The notes under the pieces are model-generated. The model saw only the letters and a list, made by a program, of their open reading frames with translations, searched no databases and had not been told where the DNA came from. The position numbers were made by a program, and so were the translations under genes. Below, one piece after another: positions 6,350-15,073 of a stretch of DNA of 29,940 nucleotides. Every line of letters starts with the position of its first letter. The stretch's first letter is position 1. This DNA is from Candidatus Geocrenenecus sp. JGI 0000106-J15. Its GTDB lineage: Archaea; Thermoproteota; Nitrososphaeria_A; Caldarchaeales; Wolframiiraptoraceae. The stretch lies in assembly GCA_000405685.1 (NCBI GenBank), contig ASPF01000009.1:1-29940 (forward strand), given 5' to 3'.

Positions 6350-7330
6350 TTAAGATGGTTTCTTCTTTAGTTCTTTTATTTTTTCAGTGAGTATTGGCAG
6401 TATCTTGAATAAGTCTTCAACTACACCGTAATGGGCTATATTGAATATAGGTGCGTTTGGATCTTTGTTTACGGCTATTATTAGCTGTGAGTTTTTCATA
6501 CCTACAATGTGTTGGAATGCTCCACTAATGCCTAGTGCTAGGTAGAGTTTGGGTTTAACAGTTTTTCCAGATGAACCAACTTGTCTATCTGGGGGAAGCC
6601 ATCCTTTATCTACGATAGGTCGAGAGCATGCTAAAACTCCTCCTAGAGTCTTAGCTAATTCTTCAGCAAGGGGTATGTTTGATTGATCTTTAATCCCTCT
6701 ACCTATTGCAACAAGTATATCAGCAGATGTGATGTCTACTTCTCCAATTTCTGGAAGAACATATTCTATGAACTTTTTCTTGATAGGTTCAATTATACTA
6801 GGTGGAGGTAGCTCGATTATTTCTCCTTTAAGAGCTTCTTCGCTAGGTGTGATTACACCTTGTCTAATCGTTGCAATGTAGCTTTCAGACTTTTTTGCAC
6901 TGAATCTAGCATAGATCTTTCCACCATACATTTGACGTACTGCGGTTAGTTGTCCATCTTGGATATCTAAGTCTAAGCAATCTGTTATAAGAGGTGTATT
7001 CAAGGAGACTGCAAGACTTGGAGCAAGGTCAATTCCATACGATGTATGCCCTATCAATGTTAGGATTGGTTTCATCTCTCTAATAACGTTAGACAGTACA
7101 TGTTGATATAAGTCAGAGTTGAAGAACTCAAACCTATCATCATCTATCATTAAAACTCTATCAGCAAATCTTGCTAAGATCTCTACTTTATCTTTAATAT
7201 TTTTTCCTAAGATTATTGTAGATAGCCTTGAATTAGTTTTTTTAGCTAGTTCCCTACCCTTGGTAAGCATTTCGAAGGTTACTTCTCTTATCTCTCCTCT
7301 TCTATGCTCTGCTAGTACTAGTATCTCCAT
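6350..7330 (-). CDS. etfA: Electron transfer flavoprotein, alpha subunit
   Basis: FAD-binding subunit of Etf, which takes electrons from acyl-CoA dehydrogenases. The 326 residues fit the family. The C-terminal FAD domain shows the standard series: SRPIVDKGWLPPDRQVG, then LYLALGISGAFQH, then IIAVNKDPNAPIF. The usual IADYG segment reads IAHYG here, a modest deviation. It begins one base after the EtfB stop, in the usual beta-alpha order, and converges with the cassette operon. Together with the membrane oxidoreductase at 11091-13202 it gives a plausible route from acyl-CoA dehydrogenation to the quinone pool. The dehydrogenase itself is not in the window. Confidence 0.95.
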   Translation of the reverse strand: MEILVLAEHRRGEIREVTFEMLTKGRELAKKTNSRLSTIILGKNIKDKVEILARFADRVLMIDDDRFEFFNSDLYQHVLSNVIREMKPILTLIGHTSYGIDLAPSLAVSLNTPLITDCLDLDIQDGQLTAVRQMYGGKIYARFSAKKSESYIATIRQGVITPSEEALKGEIIELPPPSIIEPIKKKFIEYVLPEIGEVDITSADILVAIGRGIKDQSNIPLAEELAKTLGGVLACSRPIVDKGWLPPDRQVGSSGKTVKPKLYLALGISGAFQHIVGMKNSQLIIAVNKDPNAPIFNIAHYGVVEDLFKILPILTEKIKELKKKPS

Positions 7331-7331
7331 T

Positions 7332-8120
7332 TTACATCATCCCTCTAGACTTGATGATCTCAATAATCTTGGAAGCAGCTTCTTCAGGAGTACCTTTAAT
7401 GAATTCTGCTTTTCTCTCTACTGATGGAATATATATCTCGGATATCTGTATCCATGAACCTTGAATTCCTACATCTAATTCGTTTAAGCCTAGGTCGTCT
7501 ATAGAGAGAGTCTTGATCTCTTTCTTCATGGCCTTTCTAATCCCCATTATAGATACATACCTAGGCTCATTAATGCCTGTCTGAATAGTTATAAGGGCGG
7601 GAAGCTCAACCTCGACGACTTCTTCTACTCCACCTTCCAGCTCTCTATTAACGATAGCAGAGCGATCTTTAAACTCGATCTTTTTAGCAAGTGTTACATG
7701 TGGTATACCTAGGAGTTCAGCGAGGGCTGGACCTATGAATGAGTATCCATCATCACTTGACTGGGCACCTGTTAAGATGAGGTCGAAAGATATCTCTTTT
7801 ATAGCTCTTGAGAGAATCCTCGCTATTATGAATGGGTCTGAAGAGTTTATTCTCTTATCGGTTATCCTTATTGCTTTATCTGCACCTTTAGCTAAGCATT
7901 TTCTCAATGTACTATCAGCATCTTCACTTCCAACTGTTATTACTGTTACATTACCACCAAGCTTCTCTTTCATCCTTATTGCTTCTTCAACAGCATAGTC
8001 ATCCCACTCATTTATATCGAATACTAAACCACCCTTCTCGATATCTTTCCCAGTCTTATCAATTTTTAACTCGACTTCCGCTGTCTCAGGAACATGCTTA
8101 ACACAGACAATAATCTCCAT
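7332..8120 (-). CDS. etfB: Electron transfer flavoprotein, beta subunit
   Basis: AMP-binding partner of EtfA. I set the start at the ATG ending at 8120 (protein begins MEIIVCVKHVPET, 262 residues), because AGGTGG lies 4 bases upstream on the minus strand and this is the normal family N-terminus. The 18 further residues possible upstream have no support. Family motifs include NEWDDYAVEEAIRMKE and ILTGAQSSDDGYSFIGPALAELLG. The next gene, etfA, starts one base after its stop. A TATA-like element about 57 bases upstream fits a transcript with a 30-base leader. Confidence 0.95.
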   Translation of the reverse strand: MEIIVCVKHVPETAEVELKIDKTGKDIEKGGLVFDINEWDDYAVEEAIRMKEKLGGNVTVITVGSEDADSTLRKCLAKGADKAIRITDKRINSSDPFIIARILSRAIKEISFDLILTGAQSSDDGYSFIGPALAELLGIPHVTLAKKIEFKDRSAIVNRELEGGVEEVVEVELPALITIQTGINEPRYVSIMGIRKAMKKEIKTLSIDDLGLNELDVGIQGSWIQISEIYIPSVERKAEFIKGTPEEAASKIIEIIKSRGMM

Positions 8121-8172
8121 AAAACCACCTATCCATAAAACTATCTTATCATAGTGTATTGACAGGATATTC

Positions 8173-8180
8173 AATATAAA
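8173..8180 (-). promoter_or_regulatory. TATA box for the etfBA operon
   Basis: On the minus strand this reads TTTATATT inside AAAATTTATATTG. It predicts a transcript start near 8150 and a leader of about 30 bases containing the AGGTGG site. Assigned by position and sequence only. Confidence 0.45.
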
Positions 8181-8223
8181 TTTTAGACGTATTTAGAGGG
8201 TTGGTAGCATATATTCACAAACA

Positions 8224-8230
8224 TTATAAA
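8224..8230 (+). promoter_or_regulatory. TATA box for the amidohydrolase gene
   Basis: TTATAAA in ACATTATAAAGG lies about 26 bases before a predicted transcript start near 8253. That leaves a 20-base leader containing AGGTG at 8258-8262, upstream of the TTG start at 8273. Confidence 0.4.
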
Positions 8231-8272
8231 GGTTCCAAAATAAAGTAACCAGAGGGTAGGTGTCTGTCGACA

Positions 8273-9175
8273 TTGAGGGTAATCGATTTCCATGTACATC
8301 CTATTCCCAGAATAATAAATGAAAAAGAACTACTAAGAGAAGTTGAATATGCAGGTATAGATATAGCTATTCTAGTAGCTCTAGACGTTGACCCCTATTA
8401 CCTAGAAGATAGACGTATATTAATCAAGTTTCTTGAAGAATGTATAGAGTTTAATAACTTAAATTGCCTAGGCGTCTTAGAAACTGTAAAGAATATTCTT
8501 CAAACATGTTTTACAAGTAATGAGTATGTTGCGAAGCTAGTTAAAAATCATCCAAAGAAGTTTATCGGGCTAGGTTCTATAAACCTATCTAAAAATATGT
8601 CATACGTTAAGGAGAAGTTAAAAGAGATTAAGAGACTAGATATGGCAGGGGTTAAGCTTATCCCAACACTTCAATTCTTTCATCCATTAAAAGAGAAGAG
8701 TAAATTAGAGAAAATCTTTGAGTTCTGCGAAGAAGAGGAGAAGATAGTTGTCTTCCATACAGGATGCGATCCATCTATCTGGGAGGAGCCAGCCTTCTCT
8801 CAGAATGCTAATCCAGCTCTGCTTGAATATTATGTTAGTAGGTTTAAGAAAGTACCAATCGTTCTAGCTCATATGGGTTCATATAGTTGGAGATATCCAG
8901 GAATATGGTTTGATGAAGCTATCGAATTAGGCAAAAAATATAATAATGTTTGGTTTGATATCTCAGCAGTCCCATACTTGTTAACTGAGAGTAAATATGT
9001 AGAAAGGATATGTAAAGATATAGGTTGGGATAGGGTATTGTTTGGGTCTGATTATCCAGTAGTTGGAGGTTCTAGTATAACAAGTGTGTTAAACTTCATC
9101 CTAGACCGCAACTTACTCTCAGAAAAAGATTTAGAAAAGGTGCTATATCTAAATGCTTTAAAGCTTCTAGGATGA
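8273..9175 (+). CDS. Metal-dependent amidohydrolase-2 family hydrolase (TIM barrel)
   Basis: A 300-residue member of the amidohydrolase-2 family, which includes decarboxylases (ACMSD-like) and lactonases. The metal and active-site residues are all visible: H7 and H9 (DFHVHP), H162 (VVFHTGC), H200 (VLAHMGSYSW) and D260 (LFGSDYPVVGG). The protein is probably a soluble, active enzyme. The substrate is unknown; its place between etfBA and an acyl-CoA synthetase suggests a carboxylic or aromatic acid feeding CoA-dependent catabolism, which is inference. The start is TTG at 8273, supported by AGGTG 10 bases upstream and by the motif DFHVHP needing to be at the extreme N-terminus. It converges with the acyl-CoA synthetase gene, with 6 bases between the ends. 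Confidence 0.87.
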   Translation: MRVIDFHVHPIPRIINEKELLREVEYAGIDIAILVALDVDPYYLEDRRILIKFLEECIEFNNLNCLGVLETVKNILQTCFTSNEYVAKLVKNHPKKFIGLGSINLSKNMSYVKEKLKEIKRLDMAGVKLIPTLQFFHPLKEKSKLEKIFEFCEEEEKIVVFHTGCDPSIWEEPAFSQNANPALLEYYVSRFKKVPIVLAHMGSYSWRYPGIWFDEAIELGKKYNNVWFDISAVPYLLTESKYVERICKDIGWDRVLFGSDYPVVGGSSITSVLNFILDRNLLSEKDLEKVLYLNALKLLG

Positions 9176-9181
9176 TGCTGG

Positions 9182-10879
9182 CTAAGTCTTCTTTAATTCT
9201 TCTTCTCTCAAGACTCTTCTTAAGACTTTTCCAACCATACTCATAGGTAATTCTTTTCTAAACTCAACTTCTCTGATCGCCTTGTATGGTGCAACTCTTT
9301 CATTTACAAACTTCATGATTTCTTCTTCTGTAGCTGTAGCTCCTTCTTTCAATACTACAAATGCTTTCGGGATCTCACCTGATACTGGGTCAGGTTTACC
9401 GACTACAGCTGCAAGCTTAACAGCTGGATGTTCATACAATACGTCTTCAAGCTCTCTTGGATAAACGCTGTAGCCCTTGTACTTAATTAAATCTTTCTTT
9501 CTATCCGTTATGTAGAAGTATCCATCTTCATCCATCTTCCCAAGGTCTCCTGTATGCAGCCACCCATCTCTTAAGACTTCACTGGTCTCTTCAGGTCTCT
9601 TCCAATATCCTTTCATAACTTGTGGCCCCTTAACTATTAATTCTCCAACTTCACCTATCTGTACTTCTCTCTTACCAGTTTCTACATCAACTATCTTTGC
9701 ATCAGTATCTGGCCATGGAATACCTATACTCCCTATCTTTACAGTTTTCATAGTTGGATCTAAAGGATTGCAATGAGTTACAGGAGAAGCTTCTGTTAAT
9801 CCGTATCCTTCAACTAGTACTGCACCCGTCATCTCCATAAACTTCTTCTGAACTTCTGGAGGGAGGGGGGCAGCACCCGAGATACAGAACTTTACAGATC
9901 TGAGATTATACTTCTTTGCTTCAGGATGGTCAACTATTAAAGCATACATTGTGGGGACTCCTGGAAATAATGTTACTTTATATTTCTGTATTGATTTTAA
10001 CACTTCGAGTACATCGAATCTAGGAAGTAAAACCATTGTTGCTCCAGCATATACTGTAAAATTCATAGCTACTGTCATGCCATAAATGTGGAAGAATGGT
10101 AGAACGGATAAACCTGTATCTTCACCTCTCTTTGCTTGAAGCCATGCAGAGCATCCGACAGCATTAGATACCAGATTCATGTGGGTTAACATAGCTCCTT
10201 TAGGTAGACCTGTAGTTCCACCAGTATACTGTAGGGCTGCTAAGTCTTCTTCAGGATTAATCTCAACGCTTGGAGGTTGCTCAAGAGTCTTCTCAACTAG
10301 TTCCTTAAAGAAGTATAAGTTCGGTTGAGGAGCGACTTCAGCGGTAGGTATCTTTTTCAAAAGTTTTCCTAGGAAAGCTTTAACACTAGGCATGTATTCT
10401 CCAAGTTTAGCGACTATAGCAAACTTTACTTGGGTCTTCTCCCAGATCTTCTTAAACCTTGGGAACAATACATCAAGCAATACTATAGCTTTAGCTCCAG
10501 AATCTGAGAGCTGGAATTCTAACTCCCTCTCTACAAATAATGGACTTATACCTGTAACCACTGCACCAATCTTTAATGCTCCATAATATGAGATTACGAA
10601 CTGAGGCATATTAGGTAGATATAATCCGACAACATCCCCTTTCCTTATGCCTAGATTATACAAGGCGGTAGCAAACCTATTCGCTAAACTATTCAACTCT
10701 CTATATGTTATCTTTTTACCTAGGAAGATTATTGCAGGCTTATCAGGGAAGTCTTCGGCACTTTTCTCTAGAAAAGAGTGGAGAGGGATCTTGGGATAAT
10801 CTATGCTTTTCGGAATACCTTCAGGCCAGTTTTTATACCATGCCTTCTCTAAAACACTTGGCCTACTACCCATAGACAT
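9182..10879 (-). CDS. Long-chain acyl-CoA synthetase (AMP-forming ligase)
   Basis: Activates a carboxylic acid with ATP and CoA to the acyl-CoA that the local beta-oxidation enzymes consume. The 565 residues and motifs fit the ANL superfamily: the P-loop YTGGTTGLPKG at 218-228, YGLTEASP, the hinge and ATP segment GWLHTGDLG with DRKKDLIKYKGYSVYP, and the C-terminal catalytic lysine region MVGKVLRR. The annotated start is the ATG ending at 10879. The ATG six bases further in (10873) has better spacing from GAGGTT and may be the real start. The FACL-like sequence and location next to etf genes suggest fatty acids, but chain length is not readable. Confidence 0.92.
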   Translation of the reverse strand: MSMGSRPSVLEKAWYKNWPEGIPKSIDYPKIPLHSFLEKSAEDFPDKPAIIFLGKKITYRELNSLANRFATALYNLGIRKGDVVGLYLPNMPQFVISYYGALKIGAVVTGISPLFVERELEFQLSDSGAKAIVLLDVLFPRFKKIWEKTQVKFAIVAKLGEYMPSVKAFLGKLLKKIPTAEVAPQPNLYFFKELVEKTLEQPPSVEINPEEDLAALQYTGGTTGLPKGAMLTHMNLVSNAVGCSAWLQAKRGEDTGLSVLPFFHIYGMTVAMNFTVYAGATMVLLPRFDVLEVLKSIQKYKVTLFPGVPTMYALIVDHPEAKKYNLRSVKFCISGAAPLPPEVQKKFMEMTGAVLVEGYGLTEASPVTHCNPLDPTMKTVKIGSIGIPWPDTDAKIVDVETGKREVQIGEVGELIVKGPQVMKGYWKRPEETSEVLRDGWLHTGDLGKMDEDGYFYITDRKKDLIKYKGYSVYPRELEDVLYEHPAVKLAAVVGKPDPVSGEIPKAFVVLKEGATATEEEIMKFVNERVAPYKAIREVEFRKELPMSMVGKVLRRVLREEELKKT

Positions 10880-11090
10880 AACCTCATAACTAAGATTTAT
10901 TAAGAAGGGGATAAAAGTTTTTAGACTGTATATACTCGAGCCATGAATGAGCTTTATATCTTTTCGCCGACATCCTTACTAAAGCGTATAGGATAAACCG
11001 ATCATGTATATGCCTGGTCTGTACTATCTGAACTGTTAAAAACTGTTCCAGCAGTGCTCGATCAGATATACAGGAAATCAATAGATATAT

Positions 11091-13202
11091 ATGCCGAGGC
11101 AAAGATCGTACTTTGTAGTCATGAGTTTTTATGTTATACCTATGTTAGTCTACTGTTTAATTAAGAGGTTCTTATCAAAGACTTCGACAATAGGGATGAC
11201 TTTAGACCTAACTCCATATAGGGAAAACTATACATTACTTCCTCCTGGAACCAGCACGGTAATGTACATTGTATTAATACCCTTTGTTATGATATTTCTA
11301 TATGGTTTGTATTTCAGGTTGAGAATCTACGGGCTTGATGCTCTACTTACTCTATCTAAGAATTTTAGAAGCTGGTTTAAACAATCATTTAGATATTCTA
11401 TCTTACAGAAGAGAATATTTAAAGAAGTCTCTCCTCGTATAATGCATTCAACAACTAGCTATGGAATACTCATATTGTTTATAGGCACTCTTCTAGTATT
11501 CATAGATAGTGATTTTCTAGAACCTTTTAACCAGAAACTACTTCAAGGAGCATTTTATCTTATCTTCGAGTTCATCCTCGATCTCTTTGGTCTCCTCTTA
11601 ATCTTTGGTATAACTCTACAGCTTATCAGAAGATATAGTGGCGTTAAAAGGCTTAAACCTAAACTAGAATACTATGTATATCTCTGGGGATTATTATTCA
11701 TTGGTGTTTCAGGCTTCATTCTTGAATCTATCCGTATATCAGTAAATCAACCACCATGGAGTAGCTACTCATTCATAGGAAGCATGATCTCAGTAACGAT
11801 AATAAACTCAGGTATACCCGTTTATATACTTAAGAACCTCTATCTTATCTTATGGTGGACTCACGCCATCATAGCCTTCGGATTAGTTGCAGCATTACCA
11901 TATACTAATCTCCGTCATGTAATCGTCTCATTCATCTATACTGGACTTACATATTCTGCACCACGTCTACCTCAACTAGCAAAAACACCATTCAAGCTAA
12001 GTGAAGTAGACTTATCAGCTACTGAAGAATCCAAGGTTGGGTTTAGGAGTATCGGCGATCTCGATTGGCTTCAAAAAATGGGACTTGATGCATGTACAGA
12101 TTGTGGTAGATGCGAAGTTGTATGCCCAGCATATTCTTCGGGGACTCCTCTCTCTCCAAGAAATCTAGTCCAGAAGCTTATGAAGATAATGTGGAGGCAG
12201 AGATTAAGTTGGAAGAGAGATCTCATAGAGTCTAAAGACTTAGGTTATGATGAAATTTATGCATGTACAACTTGTGGAGGCTGCGTTGAACAGTGTCCAG
12301 TAGTAATTAGCCCACTTGAGTACATCATCGAGGCTAGGAGAGCATTCATAATAGATGGTAGGATGGAGAAGAAAGCTATTGAAACCTTGAATAATTTATC
12401 GAGAGGTGAGAACCCCTATGGTTTACCAAGGATTGAGAGAGAAAGATTAGTAAAAGAATTGAGAGAACTCGGAGCTAAGACTATTGATGAGCATCCAAAC
12501 CCAGAGTATATTTACTGGGTAGGATGTTTAGCAACGTATGATCCGAGGATTAGAAATATTGCGAGAAAAATGATTGAGATCCTAAGTAAAGCAGGGGTAG
12601 ACTTCGCTATACTCGGTACACTAGAGAGATGTACGGGAGAGCCTGCTAGGAGGATGGGTGAAGAAGGATTATTTCAAGAACTAGCTCTCAAGAATATTGA
12701 AACGTTAAAAAGCATAAACGCTAGGAAGATGATAGTTCACTGTCCACACTGCTATCAGGTATTTAAAAATGAGTATAAGGAGCTTGGATTAGAGATAGAA
12801 GTTATACATCACTCTATCTTACTTAGAGACCTGATGTCTAAAGGTCGGATAAAACCAAAAATAAACATAGAAAACCTAGTAACATTTCATGATTCATGCT
12901 ATATTGCACGCTTTAATAATGTAATTGATGAGCCTAGAGAGTTACTGGCTGGTCTGAGGTTTAAAGAAATGGAGAAGAGAGGGAAAGATACCTTCTGCTG
13001 TGGAGCAGGTGGTGGAAACTATTGGAGTGAGGTTAAGAGGGCTAAAAGAGAGAGTTTACAAAGAATAGAAGAAGCTATGAAAATAAATGCTGAAGTTATA
13101 ATTGTAGAATGTCCATACTGTCTAGCTATGTTTGAAGATGCTGTAAGAGTAATGGGATTAGAAGAAAAAATAAAGATCCTAGACATATCGGAGATCTTCT
13201 AA
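11091..13202 (+). CDS. Membrane Fe-S/heme oxidoreductase (NarI-like plus HdrD-like), probable Etf:quinone oxidoreductase
   Basis: A 703-residue fusion. Residues about 55-285 form a NarI-like membrane domain with about five segments and histidines H119, H258 and H276 as candidate heme ligands. Residues 335-345 (CTDCGRCEVVC) and 392-402 (CTTCGGCVEQC) bind two 4Fe-4S clusters. Two CCG domains follow, with C479, C514, C551/C554 and C603, C636-C637, C674/C677. The first CCG motif reads CTGEPAR rather than CCG; the second is intact. This architecture is that of the bacterial EMO/DUF224 type, which oxidises EtfAB and reduces (methyl)menaquinone; the nearby etfBA genes support the same role. The start is uncertain: 11091 has no clear ribosome binding site, and M11 (11121) or M36 (11196) are possible. 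Confidence 0.88.
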   Translation: MPRQRSYFVVMSFYVIPMLVYCLIKRFLSKTSTIGMTLDLTPYRENYTLLPPGTSTVMYIVLIPFVMIFLYGLYFRLRIYGLDALLTLSKNFRSWFKQSFRYSILQKRIFKEVSPRIMHSTTSYGILILFIGTLLVFIDSDFLEPFNQKLLQGAFYLIFEFILDLFGLLLIFGITLQLIRRYSGVKRLKPKLEYYVYLWGLLFIGVSGFILESIRISVNQPPWSSYSFIGSMISVTIINSGIPVYILKNLYLILWWTHAIIAFGLVAALPYTNLRHVIVSFIYTGLTYSAPRLPQLAKTPFKLSEVDLSATEESKVGFRSIGDLDWLQKMGLDACTDCGRCEVVCPAYSSGTPLSPRNLVQKLMKIMWRQRLSWKRDLIESKDLGYDEIYACTTCGGCVEQCPVVISPLEYIIEARRAFIIDGRMEKKAIETLNNLSRGENPYGLPRIERERLVKELRELGAKTIDEHPNPEYIYWVGCLATYDPRIRNIARKMIEILSKAGVDFAILGTLERCTGEPARRMGEEGLFQELALKNIETLKSINARKMIVHCPHCYQVFKNEYKELGLEIEVIHHSILLRDLMSKGRIKPKINIENLVTFHDSCYIARFNNVIDEPRELLAGLRFKEMEKRGKDTFCCGAGGGNYWSEVKRAKRESLQRIEEAMKINAEVIIVECPYCLAMFEDAVRVMGLEEKIKILDISEIF

Positions 13203-13264
13203 ATCAATTTATTGAATTAAAGTATTCTAGATGAATGTCTATTCTTATACAGATATGTGCTATC

Positions 13265-14230
13265 CTATCTTGTTAAAGGTACCCATGATAGTTCAGCTAA
13301 ATCATACTGCATTCTAGCGATCATAGAGACTTGTTCATATATGCTGAGTTCTCTAGAAGTTAAACGACTAAGAGTTAGCTCCGTCTTGATCTTATTTATC
13401 CTCCCAAGTAAACCATACAGTAGATCAGTCTCATTATTGAAGAATATTCTATATACATCATCATGATTATCTTTTAACAATGCTTTTGAAATATTCAGTT
13501 TTTCCAAGAATACTTTATCAAGCATTTTAAGTATGCCTTGTTGAGTAGTTAAAGCTATCTCTAAAGTTCTATCATTAATATTCTCTAAGAGATAAGCTGC
13601 AATTCTAAAATCGAGTAAATTTATATTAGATAAGTTCAGTCTTGTCTGTAGTGTTGGATCTTCTGCGCAGCTTCTAAGTATTCTAACTGTGTAGAAATAT
13701 AGTTTATCTACTTCATCATCTTTCTGTACGACTCTTTCAGCTTGTTGGATATCCTCCTCTAAGATAGATGTAATTGATTCTTCAATCGATTCTCTCGTGA
13801 TCTGCCACATTCTTTTAAGTATATCTATTGGCGGTAACTCTATTGGGTCGGTTAATGTTTTCAGGATGAGTTTGTTATTACTATATTCTACTATTTCTAG
13901 ACCCATAAGTTTATTCTTAACCTTTGAGAATTCTACATCAAATAAGTCTTTAACTGTCTTTGGGAGGTCTATAACGATACTGCTGCATCCTAGTAGATAT
14001 GCTGCCACAACGTTATTCACTAAATGACGTATATCTTTTTGATATTTTAGATAACTAGTTCTCTCCAGCTTTTCGACACTTAAAGTTTTAACTATTATAG
14101 CATCCTTAGTAACTAATAGCTCGATATTATCTCCTGGTTTAATTTTTCTAGTTTCTACCCATTCCCTCGGTAGGCTTACAACTAGTGAACCTCCACTCCT
14201 CATTATCCTTCTAATCTCCTTAACGCTCAT
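13265..14230 (-). CDS. AbrB-PhoU domain protein, phosphate-uptake-regulator-like
   Basis: A 321-residue archaeal PhoU-like protein. Residues 1-50 are an AbrB/SpoVT-type swapped-hairpin DNA-binding domain (RSGGSLVVSLPREWV, KPGDNIELLV). The remainder is helical, with two PhoU-like repeats (about 125-210 and 220-315) rich in acidic helices. Such proteins are usually annotated as phosphate uptake regulators, but no pst transporter genes are in this window, so its target is unclear. It is divergent from the ECF-type gene across an 87-base gap that must hold both promoters. Confidence 0.85.
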   Translation of the reverse strand: MSVKEIRRIMRSGGSLVVSLPREWVETRKIKPGDNIELLVTKDAIIVKTLSVEKLERTSYLKYQKDIRHLVNNVVAAYLLGCSSIVIDLPKTVKDLFDVEFSKVKNKLMGLEIVEYSNNKLILKTLTDPIELPPIDILKRMWQITRESIEESITSILEEDIQQAERVVQKDDEVDKLYFYTVRILRSCAEDPTLQTRLNLSNINLLDFRIAAYLLENINDRTLEIALTTQQGILKMLDKVFLEKLNISKALLKDNHDDVYRIFFNNETDLLYGLLGRINKIKTELTLSRLTSRELSIYEQVSMIARMQYDLAELSWVPLTR

Positions 14231-14317
14231 CTAGATATTCTGATTAATACATACTAATATAGATTTTCACGATAAAATATTGATAAGCATCTGAAAATCA
14301 TATAGTGTAGAGTTGTT

Positions 14318-15067
14318 ATGAGGAGTGGTGGAAGAACTAGAAAGAGTCTAGAGGTAGCTTTGATAGCGTCTAATGCAGCCTTATATGCTGTGGTCGGTAT
14401 TGCAACACACTTTGGAATATTCGCTCCTGTTTTCGGTACAGTTAGATTTTGGCCATCAGTAGTAATTCCAGCTACATTCTCAATATTATTCTCTCCTTGG
14501 ATAGGGGCGGTTGGAGCAGCTATAGGAATATTCATAAGCGACATGGTAGTACATGGGAACCCGATCTTAAGCATTACGGTTGGGGTTACATCAAACTTTA
14601 TAGGATTCTACTTAATAGGTGTACTCGCCCGTGGTAGATTAACCATCTTGAAAAGAATATCTTCTGTAGTTATCCAGACTATACCGTTAGTAGCTGCGGT
14701 ATTCCTCTATCTTTCAGGAGGCTTAGAGGAAACTATCTCATCTATCTTCATAGGTGTGGCCGTGATAGTTCTACTAGTCAGCCTGGGAGTAGCCCACTTT
14801 AAACAACAATATTCAAAGATAATCTATTCATCTTCTGCAGGCTTAATGGTTGGAAGCGCTATAATTGGGATAGGTCTCTGGGCTTACAGTCAATTTGCTA
14901 TGCTACCCATAGGTATATCGAATGCTCCTATAGTAGCTTCATTAGTTTGGTTTCTTTGGACTTACTTAACAGAAATCCCTTTCTTGGTATTCTTTCTACC
15001 ACCAATATTGTATGCGGTTGTTAAAGCTATGCCTGAGAAAGTAGAAGCAGAAGTATTAGCGAGTTGA
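14318..15067 (+). CDS. ECF-type transporter S component, candidate for pantoate/pantothenate uptake
   Basis: A 249-residue integral membrane protein with about seven hydrophobic segments. The segment VVIPATFSILFSPWIGAVGA followed by GIFISDMVVHGNP is typical of substrate-binding S components of energy-coupling-factor transporters. It is longer than the common 180-200 residues because of an extra pair of helices around residues 115-165. No ATPase or T-component gene is adjacent, so it would share a module encoded elsewhere. Seven bases downstream is pantoate kinase, and the two look co-transcribed. A CoA-precursor substrate is therefore a reasonable guess, not a demonstrated fact. Confidence 0.72.
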   Translation: MRSGGRTRKSLEVALIASNAALYAVVGIATHFGIFAPVFGTVRFWPSVVIPATFSILFSPWIGAVGAAIGIFISDMVVHGNPILSITVGVTSNFIGFYLIGVLARGRLTILKRISSVVIQTIPLVAAVFLYLSGGLEETISSIFIGVAVIVLLVSLGVAHFKQQYSKIIYSSSAGLMVGSAIIGIGLWAYSQFAMLPIGISNAPIVASLVWFLWTYLTEIPFLVFFLPPILYAVVKAMPEKVEAEVLAS

Positions 15068-15073
15068 AGAAAC

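Noticed and set aside
10890..11102. 70-codon minus-strand frame between the acyl-CoA synthetase and the membrane oxidoreductase genes
   Set aside because: There is no ribosome binding site or recognisable domain, it spans the likely promoter region of both neighbours, and it overlaps the 5' end of the oxidoreductase frame.
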